Source: a methanotrophic endosymbiont of Bathymodiolus puteoserpentis (Logatchev)
GTDB lineage: Bacteria; Pseudomonadota; Gammaproteobacteria; Methylococcales; Methylomonadaceae
DNA length: 64,000 nucleotides
NCBI RefSeq assembly: GCF_900128525.1
Contig: NZ_FQTQ01000012.1
Location: forward strand, 1-64,000
Direction: 5' to 3'
The translations under genes and the position numbers were made by a program. Below, one piece after another: positions 1 to 11,317 of this stretch. The notes beneath the pieces were generated by a model. The model had not been told where the DNA came from. It saw only the letters and a list, made by a program, of their open reading frames with translations, and made no database searches. Positions within the stretch are counted from its first letter, which is position 1. Each line of letters opens with the position of its first letter.

Positions 1-300
1 AAGCAAGCAGCAAAAACTTAACGCGACTGCTAATGCCTTCGGCGCCCCGATTCGTCCTCGTCACCTCGTCCCGACCCAACAAGGGGTCGGAACATAGGCT
101 CCAAATGACTTGACGCCGTGTCGGATGACCTTTTATTTTGTCTCCACCTTCGCTACCGCTCAGACTCCGACAAAACAACGGCCCTACGGCTATCGCGGAC
201 TACCAGCCCTCGCATTCGCTCTCCATGGCTGGCAGCGTCTGTTTTCTGATATAGGTTCCTGCTAAAAGCATGCAGAAATGACAAAATATTTTGATGTTTT
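1..300. other. GC-rich structured stretch without a gene
   Basis: No convincing gene. The stretch is visibly richer in G and C than its surroundings and contains perfect hairpins: CCGACCC at 71-77 with GGGTCGG at 84-90, TTTTGTC at 136-142 with GACAAAA at 169-175, and CCAGCC at 203-208 with GGCTGG at 227-232. One plus-strand frame stays open over long runs but has an internal stop and no start, so I read it as non-coding. It may be a dispersed repeat or an RNA-like remnant. It lies downstream of rplT, where pheS often sits in related bacteria. Confidence 0.4.
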
Positions 301-358
301 CTAGGGAGTATCTGAGCGATTATTAAAAATCAGCATAGCTTAACTATGCTAATTTTCT

Positions 359-721
359 TTAAAGTGGGCTTCTATTTACTTTGGCAATTTCTGCAATCGC
401 AGCAAAAGCTTCCATATCGCGTACTGCGATATCAGCTAATACTTTACGGTCAATCGCAACGTTTGCTTTTGTTAAGCCGTTGATTAATCGGCTATAAGAT
501 ATATCGCACATACGCGCTGCCGCATTAATACGAACAATCCATAAAGCACGGAAAGTACGTTTTTTAACTTTACGGTCACGATAAGCATATTGTCCAGCTT
601 TAATAACTGCTTGCTTAGCAACACGATAAACACGGCTACGCGCGCCGTAATACCCTTTTGCTTGCTTTAAAACTTTTTTATGTCTTGCTCGGGCTGTTAC
701 ACCCCGTTTTACTCTAGCCAT
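359..721 (-). CDS. rplT: 50S ribosomal protein L20
   Basis: Ribosomal protein L20 of the large subunit; it binds 23S rRNA early in assembly. The 120-residue product opens with [19 protein letters not shown] and contains the family's GYYGARSR and RKRxFRxLWIxRINAA-type segments (here [14 protein letters not shown]), which are near diagnostic. The length is normal (about 117-120 aa). It lies 15 bases after rpmI, in the classic thrS-infC-rpmI-rplT order, all on the minus strand. In E. coli L20 represses translation of rpmI-rplT; that may apply here, but I did not identify the operator. Confidence 0.98.
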   Translation of the reverse strand: MARVKRGVTARARHKKVLKQAKGYYGARSRVYRVAKQAVIKAGQYAYRDRKVKKRTFRALWIVRINAAARMCDISYSRLINGLTKANVAIDRKVLADIAVRDMEAFAAIAEIAKVNRSPL

Positions 722-736
722 TTTCTTTTCCTAAAA

Positions 737-934
737 TTAACTGTAAGGCAGCATACGTGCAGTCATACGCACATCATTTGCATGAATAGTTGCAGCTTTA
801 CGCAACTGTCTTTTTCTTTTAGTCGATTTTTTAGTCAAGATATGACTACGATGAGATTGTCCACATTTAAAATGGCCGCTAGCTGTACGCGTAAAGCGTT
901 TTGCAGCACCACTATGGCTTTTAATTTTTGGCAT
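737..934 (-). CDS. rpmI: 50S ribosomal protein L35
   Basis: Ribosomal protein L35, a small basic protein of the large subunit. The 65-residue product starts [20 protein letters not shown] and includes the conserved [17 protein letters not shown] block. The length is typical. It sits between infC (upstream, about 150-base gap) and rplT (15 bases downstream) on the same strand, so it belongs to the conserved translation operon. Confidence 0.98.
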   Translation of the reverse strand: MPKIKSHSGAAKRFTRTASGHFKCGQSHRSHILTKKSTKRKRQLRKAATIHANDVRMTARMLPYS

Positions 935-1085
935 TTATTTTCTCCAATAGTATTAAAAATATCACGTCCCTGATATAAGAACTCAGCAAGGCAAAATGCA
1001 CGGGCCCGGCTGAATTAGTAAGCTACTATTCCTACAGCAGCGAAACTTATCGAATACCTCGATAAGAATATCAACTAACAAGTTG

Positions 1086-1610
1086 TTATTTTTTCTTTTT
1101 TGGTCCTAAAACCATAATCATCTGGCGCCCTTCCATTTTAGGAAACTGCTCAACGACGGCTATTTCCTCTAGGTCTTTTTCTACTCGCTTTAATAACGCC
1201 ATACCAATTTCTCTGTGTGCCATTTCGCGGCCGCGAAAACGCACTGTGATTTTGGTTTTATTGCCTTCTTCAAGAAATTTTATTAGGTTGCGCAATTTGA
1301 CATTGTAATCACCAATATCAGTACCTGGGCGAAACTTAATTTCCTTAACCTGAATTTGTTTTTGTTTTTTCTTGGCTACCTGCATTTTTTTATTCTGTTC
1401 GAATATAAACTTGCCGTAATCCATGATCTTACAAACCGGAGGATCAGCATTTGGTGAAACTTCTACCAAATCCATATTTGCTTCAGCCGCTAAGCGCTTT
1501 GCGTCCATAAGTGACATAATGCCACCCTGCCCTTCTGGCAAACCTGTTAGCCTAATGCGCCTTGCTGTAATTGCGTCATTTAGTCGTGTTGCATCTTTTT
1601 TAGAAGCGAT
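1086..1610 (-). CDS. infC: translation initiation factor IF-3, non-AUG start
   Basis: IF-3 binds the 30S subunit, keeps subunits apart and proofreads start-codon selection. The reading frame is open well upstream of the first TTG or ATG. The family N-terminus is recovered by starting at the ATC codon at 1610-1608: [20 protein letters not shown], then [27 protein letters not shown] motif lies about 8 bases before this ATC. This gives 174 aa, close to the usual 175-180. The C-terminal domain has the conserved [17 protein letters not shown] and [13 protein letters not shown] segments. Rare AUU/AUC/AUA starts in infC are known to mediate autoregulation; ATC here is inferred from frame and SD position. 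The gene lies 23 bases after thrS. Confidence 0.93.
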   Translation of the reverse strand: MASKKDATRLNDAITARRIRLTGLPEGQGGIMSLMDAKRLAAEANMDLVEVSPNADPPVCKIMDYGKFIFEQNKKMQVAKKKQKQIQVKEIKFRPGTDIGDYNVKLRNLIKFLEEGNKTKITVRFRGREMAHREIGMALLKRVEKDLEEIAVVEQFPKMEGRQMIMVLGPKKKK

Positions 1611-1633
1611 ACCCTGATCCTCCAGTTTCTATT

Positions 1634-3541
1634 TTATTTTTTTTGTTCAATTTCGTTATTTAATCTCTGTGTAAATTCATTAAGTGAAAAGCTACCTAAA
1701 TCTTCGCCTTTCTGCGTACGTACTGTTAACGTTTGCTTATCTAACTCTTTATCACCGATAATTAAAAGATAAGGCACTCGTTGCATAGAGTGTTCGCGAA
1801 TTTTAAAGCCTATCTTCTCATTTCTCAAGTCAATTTTTGCTCTAAAGCCTTGTTTTTGTAATTCTGCAACAACTTGCTGTGCATATTCATCATGTCGACT
1901 AGCAATATTAAGTACGACTAACTGCTCTGGCGCTAACCAAAGCGGCAAATTCCCTGCATGCTGCTCAATTAAAATACCAATAAAGCGCTCTAAAGAGCCT
2001 AATATTGCACGATGCAACATCACTGGCACATGTTTGGAGCCATCTTCAGCAATATAGCTCGCATCTAAACGCCCTGGCATAGAGAAATCGACTTGAATCG
2101 TACCACACTGCCAAACGCGCTCTAAACAATCTTTCAATGAAAATTCAATTTTAGGCCCATAAAATGCACCTTCACCAGGCTGCAAGTCCCAAACAAGTTG
2201 TTTATTATCTAACGCGAGTTCTAAAGCTTTTTCAGCCTTGTCCCAGTCTGCATCAGAGCCAACACGCTTTTCTGGGCGTGTAGACAATTTAATAATAACC
2301 TCATTAAAACCAAAGTCTTTATAAACTTCAAATAATAAATCAATAAAGTCCGAAACTTCAGCTTGAATACTGTCTTCAGTACAAAAAATATGCGCATCAT
2401 CTTGCACAAAATTTCTTACGCGCATCAAACCATGCAAAGTACCTGACGGCTCATTGCGATGACATGAACCAAATTCAGCTAGACGCAACGGCAAATCTTT
2501 ATAGCTTTTTAAACCTTGATTATAAATCTGCACATGGCACGGGCAATTCATCGGTTTAATCGCATAATCACGATTATCTGACTGCGTGGTAAAAATCATA
2601 TCACCGAACTTATCCCAATGACCTGATTTTTCCCATAAACTGCGATCTACAACTTGTGGCGTTCTTACTTCACCATAGCCATGTGCACGTAATTTATTGC
2701 GAATATATTGCTCAACCTGCTGGTAAACCGTCCAGCCTTTTTCATGCCAAAACACCATGCCAGGCGCTTCTTCTTGAGTATGAAATAAGCTAAGTGCCTT
2801 ACCAATTTTTCTATGATCGCGTTTTTCAGCTTCTTCTAAACGGTGCAAATAATCTGCTAAGTCTTTTTTATCATTCCATGCTGTGCCATAAATACGCTGC
2901 AACATTTCATTATTTGAATCACCACGCCAATAAGCGCCAGCAATTTTCATTAATTTAAAAGCTTTTATTTTACTGGTACTAGGTACATGCGGCCCACGAC
3001 AAAGATCAGTAAAATCGCCTTGCGTATACAAAGATAAGTCTTGATCCGCAGGAATTGATTCAATAATTTCAGCTTTATACTCTTCACCTAAATCACGGAA
3101 AAACTTTATCGCTTCATCGCGTGATACAACAGAGCGGGTAATTTTTAAATTAGCCGCAACTAGACGTGACATTTCCTTTTCTATTTTTTTAATATCGTCT
3201 GGCGTAAATGCACGTTCATAGGAGAAGTCATAATAAAAACCATTATCAATCACCGGCCCTATCGTTACCTGTGCTTCAGGAAATACTCTTTTAACTGCCT
3301 GAGCCAATAAATGCGCCGCCGAGTGACGAATAACCTCTAAACCCTCAGCGTCTTTTGCGGTAATAATCTGTAAGGTTGCATCATTTTCAATCAGCGTACT
3401 GGCATCAACCAGTTCATCATTTACCCGACCCGCCAAGGTTGCTTTTGCTAAACCGGAACCAATAGATTGTGCAACCTCCATGACAGTTACAGCATTATCA
3501 AACTCTCGTTTAGAGCCATCAGGCAAGGTAATTACAGGCAT
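1634..3541 (-). CDS. thrS: threonine--tRNA ligase
   Basis: Class II threonyl-tRNA synthetase, charging tRNA-Thr. The 635 residues cover an N-terminal TGS domain ([20 protein letters not shown]), the editing domain with HxxxH ([11 protein letters not shown] near residue 73), the class II core with [10 protein letters not shown] (zinc cysteine) and [16 protein letters not shown] motif 2, and a C-terminal anticodon-binding domain. Length is normal (E. coli 642). It is first in the operon leading to infC-rpmI-rplT. A promoter and a terminator-like hairpin sit directly upstream and are listed separately. Translation starts at ATG 3541. Confidence 0.98.
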   Translation of the reverse strand: MPVITLPDGSKREFDNAVTVMEVAQSIGSGLAKATLAGRVNDELVDASTLIENDATLQIITAKDAEGLEVIRHSAAHLLAQAVKRVFPEAQVTIGPVIDNGFYYDFSYERAFTPDDIKKIEKEMSRLVAANLKITRSVVSRDEAIKFFRDLGEEYKAEIIESIPADQDLSLYTQGDFTDLCRGPHVPSTSKIKAFKLMKIAGAYWRGDSNNEMLQRIYGTAWNDKKDLADYLHRLEEAEKRDHRKIGKALSLFHTQEEAPGMVFWHEKGWTVYQQVEQYIRNKLRAHGYGEVRTPQVVDRSLWEKSGHWDKFGDMIFTTQSDNRDYAIKPMNCPCHVQIYNQGLKSYKDLPLRLAEFGSCHRNEPSGTLHGLMRVRNFVQDDAHIFCTEDSIQAEVSDFIDLLFEVYKDFGFNEVIIKLSTRPEKRVGSDADWDKAEKALELALDNKQLVWDLQPGEGAFYGPKIEFSLKDCLERVWQCGTIQVDFSMPGRLDASYIAEDGSKHVPVMLHRAILGSLERFIGILIEQHAGNLPLWLAPEQLVVLNIASRHDEYAQQVVAELQKQGFRAKIDLRNEKIGFKIREHSMQRVPYLLIIGDKELDKQTLTVRTQKGEDLGSFSLNEFTQRLNNEIEQKK

Positions 3542-3559
3542 TCTATCTTTCTCTAGTTT

Positions 3560-3593
3560 ATAAAATAAAAAAGCACTGCCGATGCAATGCTTT
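3560..3593 (-). terminator. intrinsic terminator hairpin in the thrS leader
   Basis: On the minus strand a 10-bp stem (AAAGCATTGC with GCAGTGCTTT, one G-T pair; plus positions 3584-3593 and 3570-3579) with a 4-base loop is followed by TTTTTTATTTTA. That is a good rho-independent terminator shape. It lies between a strong-looking promoter (3610-3639) and the thrS ATG (3541), inside the presumed leader. It could be an attenuator rather than the end of the upstream yhiN transcript. Confidence 0.6.
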
Positions 3594-3602
3594 TCAGTTA
3601 GA

Positions 3603-3639
3603 ACTCGCCATTATACTCACTACTTTATGCTTTTGTAAA
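3603..3639 (-). promoter_or_regulatory. putative sigma70 promoter of thrS
   Basis: Reading the minus strand: TTTACA (3639-3634), an 18-base spacer, then TATAAT (3615-3610). The predicted start of transcription is near 3603, about 60 bases upstream of the thrS ATG. The match to sigma70 consensus is good, but this is motif evidence only. Confidence 0.55.
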
Positions 3640-3727
3640 CATATACTTACATAATAAAGCAATTAAACCATCTGACAATTTTTTACATCACTTAAATACC
3701 TAATTCCTTCAAGTTCTAATGACGTAG

Positions 3728-4909
3728 TCAAACATACTGCCCTGCACACCAGCCAGATGCCCATGCCCACTGAAAATTATAGCCTCCTAACCAACCAGAA
3801 ACATCCAATACTTCACCAACAAAATACAACCCTTGCACTTGTTTAGCCTCTAAGGTTTTAGATGAGATGCAGTGACAATCCACACCGCCCAAAGTCACTT
3901 CGGCAGTGCGATAGCCTTCGGTTCCATTAGGTTTAATTTGCCAATGATGAAATTGCTCAGCGATCAATTGAATTTGTTTATGTGATAAGTCGAGTAAAGA
4001 GCACTCCAATAAATCATTAGCTATAAATAAGGGAGTTAGACGCTTGGCAAAAAACTGCAATAAATAATTTTTTAATTTAACTTTTGTTTTATCTTTTTGT
4101 GCGGTTAATAAAGCTTGCTGTAAATCCACAGCAGGCAATAAATCAATATTGATGAGCTCACCTTTATGCCAATATGATGACATTTGCAAAACGACGGGGC
4201 CACTTAAGCCACGATGCGTAAATAATAGGTTTTCAGTAAAACTTTGCCGCGCATTACTTATCGTACAAGGCAATGCCAAACCCGATAAAGCTGCGAATTT
4301 TTCTTTTTCTGCTAATTGCAAAGTGAATGGCACTAAGCCTGCTCGAGTGGCCTGCACATGAATACCAAATTGTTCGGCAATTTTATATCCAAAAGGTGTC
4401 GCGCCCATTTTAGGAATAGATAAACCACCCGTGGCGATGACTAAAGACTGACACTTAATTTTTTCTTTCCCTAGCGAAAGGAGATAGCCGGAACCTGCAG
4501 TTTGTATAACCGTCTTAAGCTCAGAATTTAAACGTATTTCTGCACCCGCCTTAGCACATTCAGCAAGCAGCATATTTAAAATATCGCGCGCACTTTCATT
4601 ACAGAACAACTGTCCATGCTCACGCTCATGGTAAGGAATATTATGCGCGTGAATCATTGCTAAAAAATCCCACTGGGTAAACCGGCTTAAGGCTGATTTA
4701 CAAAAGTGTGCATTTTCAGACAGGAAATTTTCCGCCTCAACCGTGTAATTGGTAAAATTACAACGCCCACCACCTGACATGAGAATTTTTTTACCCGCTT
4801 TATTAGCATGATCTAAAACTAGAACCCTGCGCTTGCGCTTACCCGCTTCTATTGCACACATTAAACCTGATGCGCCAGCACCAATAATTACCACATCTAC
4901 TTCTTGCAT
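3728..4909 (-). CDS. YhiN/HI0933-family flavoprotein
   Basis: NAD(P)/FAD-dependent oxidoreductase of the HI0933/YhiN family; the physiological substrate is not established. The 393-residue protein starts MQEVDVVIIGAGASGLMCAI (Rossmann GxGxxG), then has AGKKILMSGGGRCNFTNY, a family signature. It ends with GLYFVGEVLDVSGWLGGYNFQWAWASG, the second FAD-contacting segment. Length matches the family (390-410). It stands alone between thiC and thrS on the same strand and is separated from thiC by a terminator. Confidence 0.9.
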   Translation of the reverse strand: MQEVDVVIIGAGASGLMCAIEAGKRKRRVLVLDHANKAGKKILMSGGGRCNFTNYTVEAENFLSENAHFCKSALSRFTQWDFLAMIHAHNIPYHEREHGQLFCNESARDILNMLLAECAKAGAEIRLNSELKTVIQTAGSGYLLSLGKEKIKCQSLVIATGGLSIPKMGATPFGYKIAEQFGIHVQATRAGLVPFTLQLAEKEKFAALSGLALPCTISNARQSFTENLLFTHRGLSGPVVLQMSSYWHKGELINIDLLPAVDLQQALLTAQKDKTKVKLKNYLLQFFAKRLTPLFIANDLLECSLLDLSHKQIQLIAEQFHHWQIKPNGTEGYRTAEVTLGGVDCHCISSKTLEAKQVQGLYFVGEVLDVSGWLGGYNFQWAWASGWCAGQYV

Positions 4910-4931
4910 TGTTTCACTTCTATAAAAACAA

Positions 4932-4963
4932 AAAAGCCCTTTAACCGAAGTAAAAGGGCTTTT
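4932..4963 (-). terminator. rho-independent terminator after thiC
   Basis: AAAAGCCCTTT (4932-4942) pairs with AAAGGGCTTTT (4953-4963): an 11-bp stem with a 10-base loop and A/T tracts on both sides. It lies 45 bases downstream of the thiC stop on the minus strand. Confidence 0.85.
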
Positions 4964-5007
4964 TGTACAGGCTATTCTCGTATTAGCAGACTGAAGTCCG
5001 CTCTACA

Positions 5008-6894
<1,887 letters not shown>

Positions 6895-6927
6895 TTAAAA
6901 AATCTTAAAGCGCAGGCAAGAGCTTGT

Positions 6928-7012
6928 GGGCTTTCCTACGCCAGTATTAGCTGGTCTCAGGTTCAAAGGGTTTTATCTCAGCTTCTTACAACGAAGCACC
7001 CCTAGCCTTTCG
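6928..7012 (-). promoter_or_regulatory. TPP (THI-box) riboswitch upstream of thiC
   Basis: Read on the minus strand, this leader contains the THI-box blocks in order: AGGGGTGC, then GCTGAGAT, then ACCCTTTGAACCTGA, then CTAATACTGGCGTAGG. These match the conserved core that binds thiamine pyrophosphate. It ends about 50 bases before the thiC ATG, the expected place for control of thiC by its end product. Confidence 0.93.
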
Positions 7013-7157
7013 GTTAATAGTACAAAGTAATAGATAATGCGAGATATTGCAAATTTAATACGCAAGCTTTGCTCTATTTAAAAATCTACTCAGGTAATTC
7101 TCTGAATTGCGCTAAAATCCGCACCATAAAAATAAATAACCAGCCCTTGGGGGAAGC

Positions 7158-8735
7158 ATGGAATTAGAAAATCTTAATCAAATCGAACATAAAGGGGCGG
7201 GGATGCGCAGCGAACTGCTTAGATTTGGCTGTGCAATCCTGTTCTTAGTCGGTATTATGTTATTTATTGGCATGACGACTGAACATACGCCTAACCAAAC
7301 TTTTCTGATCGTTTCTGCCATCATTGGCGGCTACATGGCTCTTAATATCGGTGCCAACGATGTTGCTAATAATGTAGGCCCAGCGGTTGGATCACAAGCC
7401 TTAACTTTAACTAGCGCAATCCTAATTGCCATGATTTTCGAATCCGCCGGTGCTCTTATTGCAGGTGGCGAAGTCGTCAGTACAATTAAGAAAGGAATTA
7501 TTGACCCTTCTCTTATTAATAATACGGACACCTTCGTTTGGTTAATGCTAGCCGCGTTACTCGCTGCGGCTATTTGGTTAAATGCCGCTACCTTTTTGGG
7601 TGCTCCTGTGTCAACGACGCACTCGATTGTTGGTGGTGTATTAGGCGCTGGAATAGCCGCTGGCGGGTGGAATATTGCTAACTGGGTCGTTTTTGGCAAA
7701 ATTGCTGCTAGTTGGGTTATTTCGCCGATGCTCGGTGGCTTGATTGCAGCGGCTTTCTTATATTTTATAAAGCGTAGCATGACCTACCAAGAGGATATGT
7801 TGACTGCGGCAAAAAAAGTCGTCCCTCTGTTAATTGCTATCATGGCTTGGGCATTTTCTACCTATTTAATTCTAAAAGGCTTGAAAAAAATATGGAAAGT
7901 CGACTTCTTAACGGCTGGATCTGTTGGCTTCGCCTTTGCTTTAATACTTTATTTTGCAGTACGCCCTTTCATTAACAAAGCAGCTAAGTCTTTAGAAAAT
8001 AATAAATTTAGCGTTAATAAACTCTTTACTATCCCTCTTATTTTCGCTGCGGCCTTGCTAAGTTTTGCTCATGGTGCGAATGACGTTGCTAATGCAGTTG
8101 GTCCGTTAGCAGCCATTAACGATGCTTTAAGCCACGGTGGTGAGATTGCTAAAAAAGCCGCTATTCCAATATGGGTTATGCTAATAGGTGCTTTGGGTCT
8201 ATCGCTTGGCCTTGCTTTATATGGTGCAAAACTCATAAAAACTGTTGGTACTGAAATTACAGAGCTCGATAAAATGCGTGCCTTTTGCGTGTCTATGGCG
8301 GCAGCCATTACCGTGATTATCGCGAGTCAATTAGGCTTACCCGTTAGTTCCACGCATATCGCAGTTGGTGCCATTTTTGGTGTCGGTTTCTTACGTGAAT
8401 ATTTAAAGCGCACTAATGCCAAACGCTTAGAAGAAATTAGAGCCCACCACGAAACCTTAGACCCAGAAAAAACCGAAGCCTTTTTAGAAGATTTTAGAAA
8501 AGCCAGTGTCGCTAAAAAATCAACCCTATTAGCCGAGCTTAAAAAGCAAGCTAAAAAAAGCCAAACCGACTTTACTAAACGGGAAAGAAAAGCGCTTAAG
8601 AAAGTTTACCAAGAACAACTAGTCAAACGTTCTCATGTCTATAAAATTGCGGCTGCCTGGATTATTACCGTGCCATTATCCGCTCTATTAGCGGCTATGT
8701 TGTATTTTACGATTCGCGGCATAATGCTTCCGTAA
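7158..8735 (+). CDS. pit: PiT-family inorganic phosphate transporter
   Basis: Low-affinity phosphate (metal-phosphate)/H+ symporter in the inner membrane. The 525-residue protein carries both duplicated PiT signatures: NIGANDVANNVGPAVGS near residue 64 and AHGANDVANAVGPLAAI near 305. It has multiple hydrophobic segments and a large polar central/C-terminal insertion (DPEKTEAFLEDFRKAS...), as in longer gammaproteobacterial members. GGGGGA-like SD precedes ATG 7158. It diverges from thiC; no PhoU-like partner is adjacent. Confidence 0.93.
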   Translation: MELENLNQIEHKGAGMRSELLRFGCAILFLVGIMLFIGMTTEHTPNQTFLIVSAIIGGYMALNIGANDVANNVGPAVGSQALTLTSAILIAMIFESAGALIAGGEVVSTIKKGIIDPSLINNTDTFVWLMLAALLAAAIWLNAATFLGAPVSTTHSIVGGVLGAGIAAGGWNIANWVVFGKIAASWVISPMLGGLIAAAFLYFIKRSMTYQEDMLTAAKKVVPLLIAIMAWAFSTYLILKGLKKIWKVDFLTAGSVGFAFALILYFAVRPFINKAAKSLENNKFSVNKLFTIPLIFAAALLSFAHGANDVANAVGPLAAINDALSHGGEIAKKAAIPIWVMLIGALGLSLGLALYGAKLIKTVGTEITELDKMRAFCVSMAAAITVIIASQLGLPVSSTHIAVGAIFGVGFLREYLKRTNAKRLEEIRAHHETLDPEKTEAFLEDFRKASVAKKSTLLAELKKQAKKSQTDFTKRERKALKKVYQEQLVKRSHVYKIAAAWIITVPLSALLAAMLYFTIRGIMLP

Positions 8736-8739
8736 CTTA

Positions 8740-9097
8740 TTAGCTCCCAGTTTTTTGATAAAAATAGGGACTCTCAAAATATCATGTCAACTAATTTATT
8801 ATTATTTTTTCACTTTACACACAGACTTTTTTTCTAATCGTTAAGTCGCTGATAAGAGCCTACAAGCGTGAGAAAAATAACATTTGACTTAGATAAGCTA
8901 TTGATTAATAAAATATTAATATAAATGTCATAAATTTGTACAATTTAACAAACAAGCAATAAAACCGAGGCTTTCACTTACTTTTCCTGACCTTATACAC
9001 AAAGTTATCCACAGGTTTTGTGGGTAACTTTATTTTTCTTTTCAGCATAAAGACTTAGCGTTCTTATATCGAATTTTCATTAGCAAAAAGGCAGTCA
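8740..9097. promoter_or_regulatory. AT-rich intergenic region with DnaA-box-like cluster upstream of priA
   Basis: No gene fits this 360-base gap. It has a very AT-rich stretch (about 8875-8960), then three DnaA-box-like 9-mers: TTATACACA (8993-9001), perfect consensus TTATCCACA (9005-9013), and TTACCCACA on the opposite strand (9019-9027). The last two also form the arms of a near-perfect 13-bp hairpin (AAAGTTATCCACA with TGTGGGTAACTTT). The role is unknown: DnaA regulation of priA, a secondary DnaA-binding locus or, less likely, an origin. Confidence 0.5.
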
Positions 9098-11317
9098 GTG
9101 AATAGCTCAAAAAAAATAATTTTAAGTGTAGCCGTCCCCATTCCACTGCACTTCTCATTTGACTACTTACCACCTGATGGCTGCAATCCTGAACAACTCA
9201 AGCCTGGCCTGCGCATCAAAATTCCCTTTGGTAAACAAAGCAAAATCGGTGTAATACTTGCCATCAATAGCAGCTCAGATATCAATACCAGCAAGCTAAA
9301 GCAAGCTGAAGAATTGTTAGATGTCGAACCACTACTCTCCGCTAAAGACTTACAATTATTACACTGGACACAGCTTTATTATCACCACGCTATCGGTGAT
9401 GTATTTATCAGCGCTTTTCCTAGCGCATTGCGCAAAGGAAAATCTAGCGAACTCAAGCCTACACCTTATTTTTCATTAACAGAAGCCGGCCAAGCAACCG
9501 ATGCAAGCACCTTAAAAAAAGCACCCAAACAACAGGCGCTATTTAAGTTATTTCAAACACAAAGTAAAGCCATCAATATTGCAGTCATCAGCCAGCATTT
9601 CAAGCTTTGGCGACCCTCATTAAACGCTTTACTAAAAAAAGAATTGGTCTACGAAAGTAACTTTATTGCATTGCCCACTAAAAATATTTGTATCACCCAG
9701 CAAACGCCACTCGCAGCAAATGAACAGCAGCAAGCAGCTATCGATAGCATTAATACCAAATTAGATAAATTTTCGGTATTTTTACTTGAGGGTGTGACTG
9801 GCAGCGGCAAAACCGAGGTCTACTTACAAGTTATCGAGCAAGTATTAGCACGCAATTTACAAGTTCTCGTATTACTACCTGAAATTACCTTAACACCGCA
9901 ACTTGAAGCGCGTTTTAAGCAACGCTTTGCGGTACCAATCGAAACCTATCACTCGCAGCACACAGAAAGGCAACGCCAATCTGCTTGGCTAGCTATGCAA
10001 AAAGGCCATAGCTCTATTTTGCTCGGTACGCGTTCTGCTTTATTTACACCCGCGCCACGCTTAGGTTTAATTATTTTAGATGAAGAGCATGATGCATCTT
10101 TTAAGCAACAAGAAGGTTTTCGTTTTTCTGCGCGAGACGTGGCTATCGTGCGCGCCAAAATGCTTCATATTCCAATTATTTTAGGCTCAGCTACACCGTC
10201 TTTAGAAAGTCTATATAATGTAGACAAACAGCTTTATCAGTTACTACGCCTGCCTAATCGCGCTGGCAATGCCCTCCCCCCCAAGTTAGCTTTGCTTGAT
10301 ATTCGAAATCAGCAATTACAAGAAGGCTTATCGCCCCCGTTAATTAGAGAAATTAAAAAAACATTAGCTAAAAAAGAGCAGGTTTTATTATTTTTAAACC
10401 GCCGAGGCTTTGCGCCGACGTTAATTTGTCATAGTTGCGGCTGGGTCGCTCAATGCAAGCGTTGCGATGCCAACTTAGTCGTGCATTATCGACAAGGAAA
10501 AATACGTTGCCATCATTGCGCTGGCGAACAGCCTCTGCCACGCTCATGCCCTGGCTGTCAGTCAGAAGAACTGAAACCATTGGGCTTAGGCACAGAGCGC
10601 GTAGAAAACGCCTTAAAGGTCATATTTCCAGAACATAAAAGTGTTCGTTTAGATCGCGATACGACACAGAAAAAAGGTGTTTTAGAACAGCATTTAGATG
10701 CCATCAATCAAGGTAAAGTTGATATTATCTTAGGCACGCAAATGCTCGCTAAGGGCCATCATTTCCCTAATGTGACTTTAGTGGTGTTATTGGATGTGGA
10801 CAGCGGTTTATTTAGTATCGATTTTCATGCGCCCGAAAGACTCGCACAATTAATTGTACAAGTTTCAGGTCGCGCAGGACGCGCAGAAAAGAAAGGCCGT
10901 GTTATTATGCAAACGCGACAGCCTGAGCACCCTTTATTAAATACCTTAATTCATCACGGCTACCAAGCCTTTGCACAGGCGGCTTTAGCAGAGCGCAAAG
11001 CCGCTGCATTGCCGCCATATAGCTATCAAGCTTTACTGCGCGCCGTATCCTTAGAAAAAGACACAGCACTTGAGTTTTTACTTGCAGTCAGTGAACTAGT
11101 TAACAGTTACCCCACTCATAGTACTTGGGTATTAGGCCCTGTTGCCGCGCCTATGGCCAAAAGGGCCGGACAATTTCGCTATCAATTATTACTGCAAGAT
11201 ACGCAACGCAAACAATTACATCTATTATTAAATCGCCTATTACCCGACATAGCCAAACTTAAGCTAGCACGAAAAATTCGCTGGTCATTGGATGTCGATC
11301 CGATTGATTTATACTGA
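9098..11317 (+). CDS. priA: primosomal protein N' (replication restart helicase PriA)
   Basis: 3'-5' SF2 helicase that reloads the replisome at collapsed forks. The 739 residues show an N-terminal DNA-binding domain (LSVAVPIPLHFSFDYLPP), Walker A GVTGSGKTEVYLQ, DEEHDASFKQ (motif II), SATPSLESL (motif III), a zinc-binding cysteine array (CHSCGWVAQCKRCD, CHHCAGE, CPGC) and SGRAGRAEKKGRV. Length matches E. coli PriA (732). The start codon is GTG at 9098. It converges on the MFS gene, with a 9-base tail-to-tail overlap. Confidence 0.97.
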   Translation: MNSSKKIILSVAVPIPLHFSFDYLPPDGCNPEQLKPGLRIKIPFGKQSKIGVILAINSSSDINTSKLKQAEELLDVEPLLSAKDLQLLHWTQLYYHHAIGDVFISAFPSALRKGKSSELKPTPYFSLTEAGQATDASTLKKAPKQQALFKLFQTQSKAINIAVISQHFKLWRPSLNALLKKELVYESNFIALPTKNICITQQTPLAANEQQQAAIDSINTKLDKFSVFLLEGVTGSGKTEVYLQVIEQVLARNLQVLVLLPEITLTPQLEARFKQRFAVPIETYHSQHTERQRQSAWLAMQKGHSSILLGTRSALFTPAPRLGLIILDEEHDASFKQQEGFRFSARDVAIVRAKMLHIPIILGSATPSLESLYNVDKQLYQLLRLPNRAGNALPPKLALLDIRNQQLQEGLSPPLIREIKKTLAKKEQVLLFLNRRGFAPTLICHSCGWVAQCKRCDANLVVHYRQGKIRCHHCAGEQPLPRSCPGCQSEELKPLGLGTERVENALKVIFPEHKSVRLDRDTTQKKGVLEQHLDAINQGKVDIILGTQMLAKGHHFPNVTLVVLLDVDSGLFSIDFHAPERLAQLIVQVSGRAGRAEKKGRVIMQTRQPEHPLLNTLIHHGYQAFAQAALAERKAAALPPYSYQALLRAVSLEKDTALEFLLAVSELVNSYPTHSTWVLGPVAAPMAKRAGQFRYQLLLQDTQRKQLHLLLNRLLPDIAKLKLARKIRWSLDVDPIDLY

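Noticed and set aside
680-973. Plus-strand open frame of 97 codons across rpmI and rplT
   Set aside because: It lies antisense to two certain ribosomal genes; composition is serine/phenylalanine-rich as expected for a shadow frame.
7331-7780. 149-codon minus-strand frame inside pit
   Set aside because: Fully antisense to clear PiT membrane segments; typical shadow of an alanine-rich membrane protein gene.
8993-9027. Chromosomal replication origin
   Set aside because: Only three DnaA-box-like sites, and none of the usual origin neighbours (dnaA, dnaN, gyrB, mnmG, rpmH); kept only as a DnaA-site finding.
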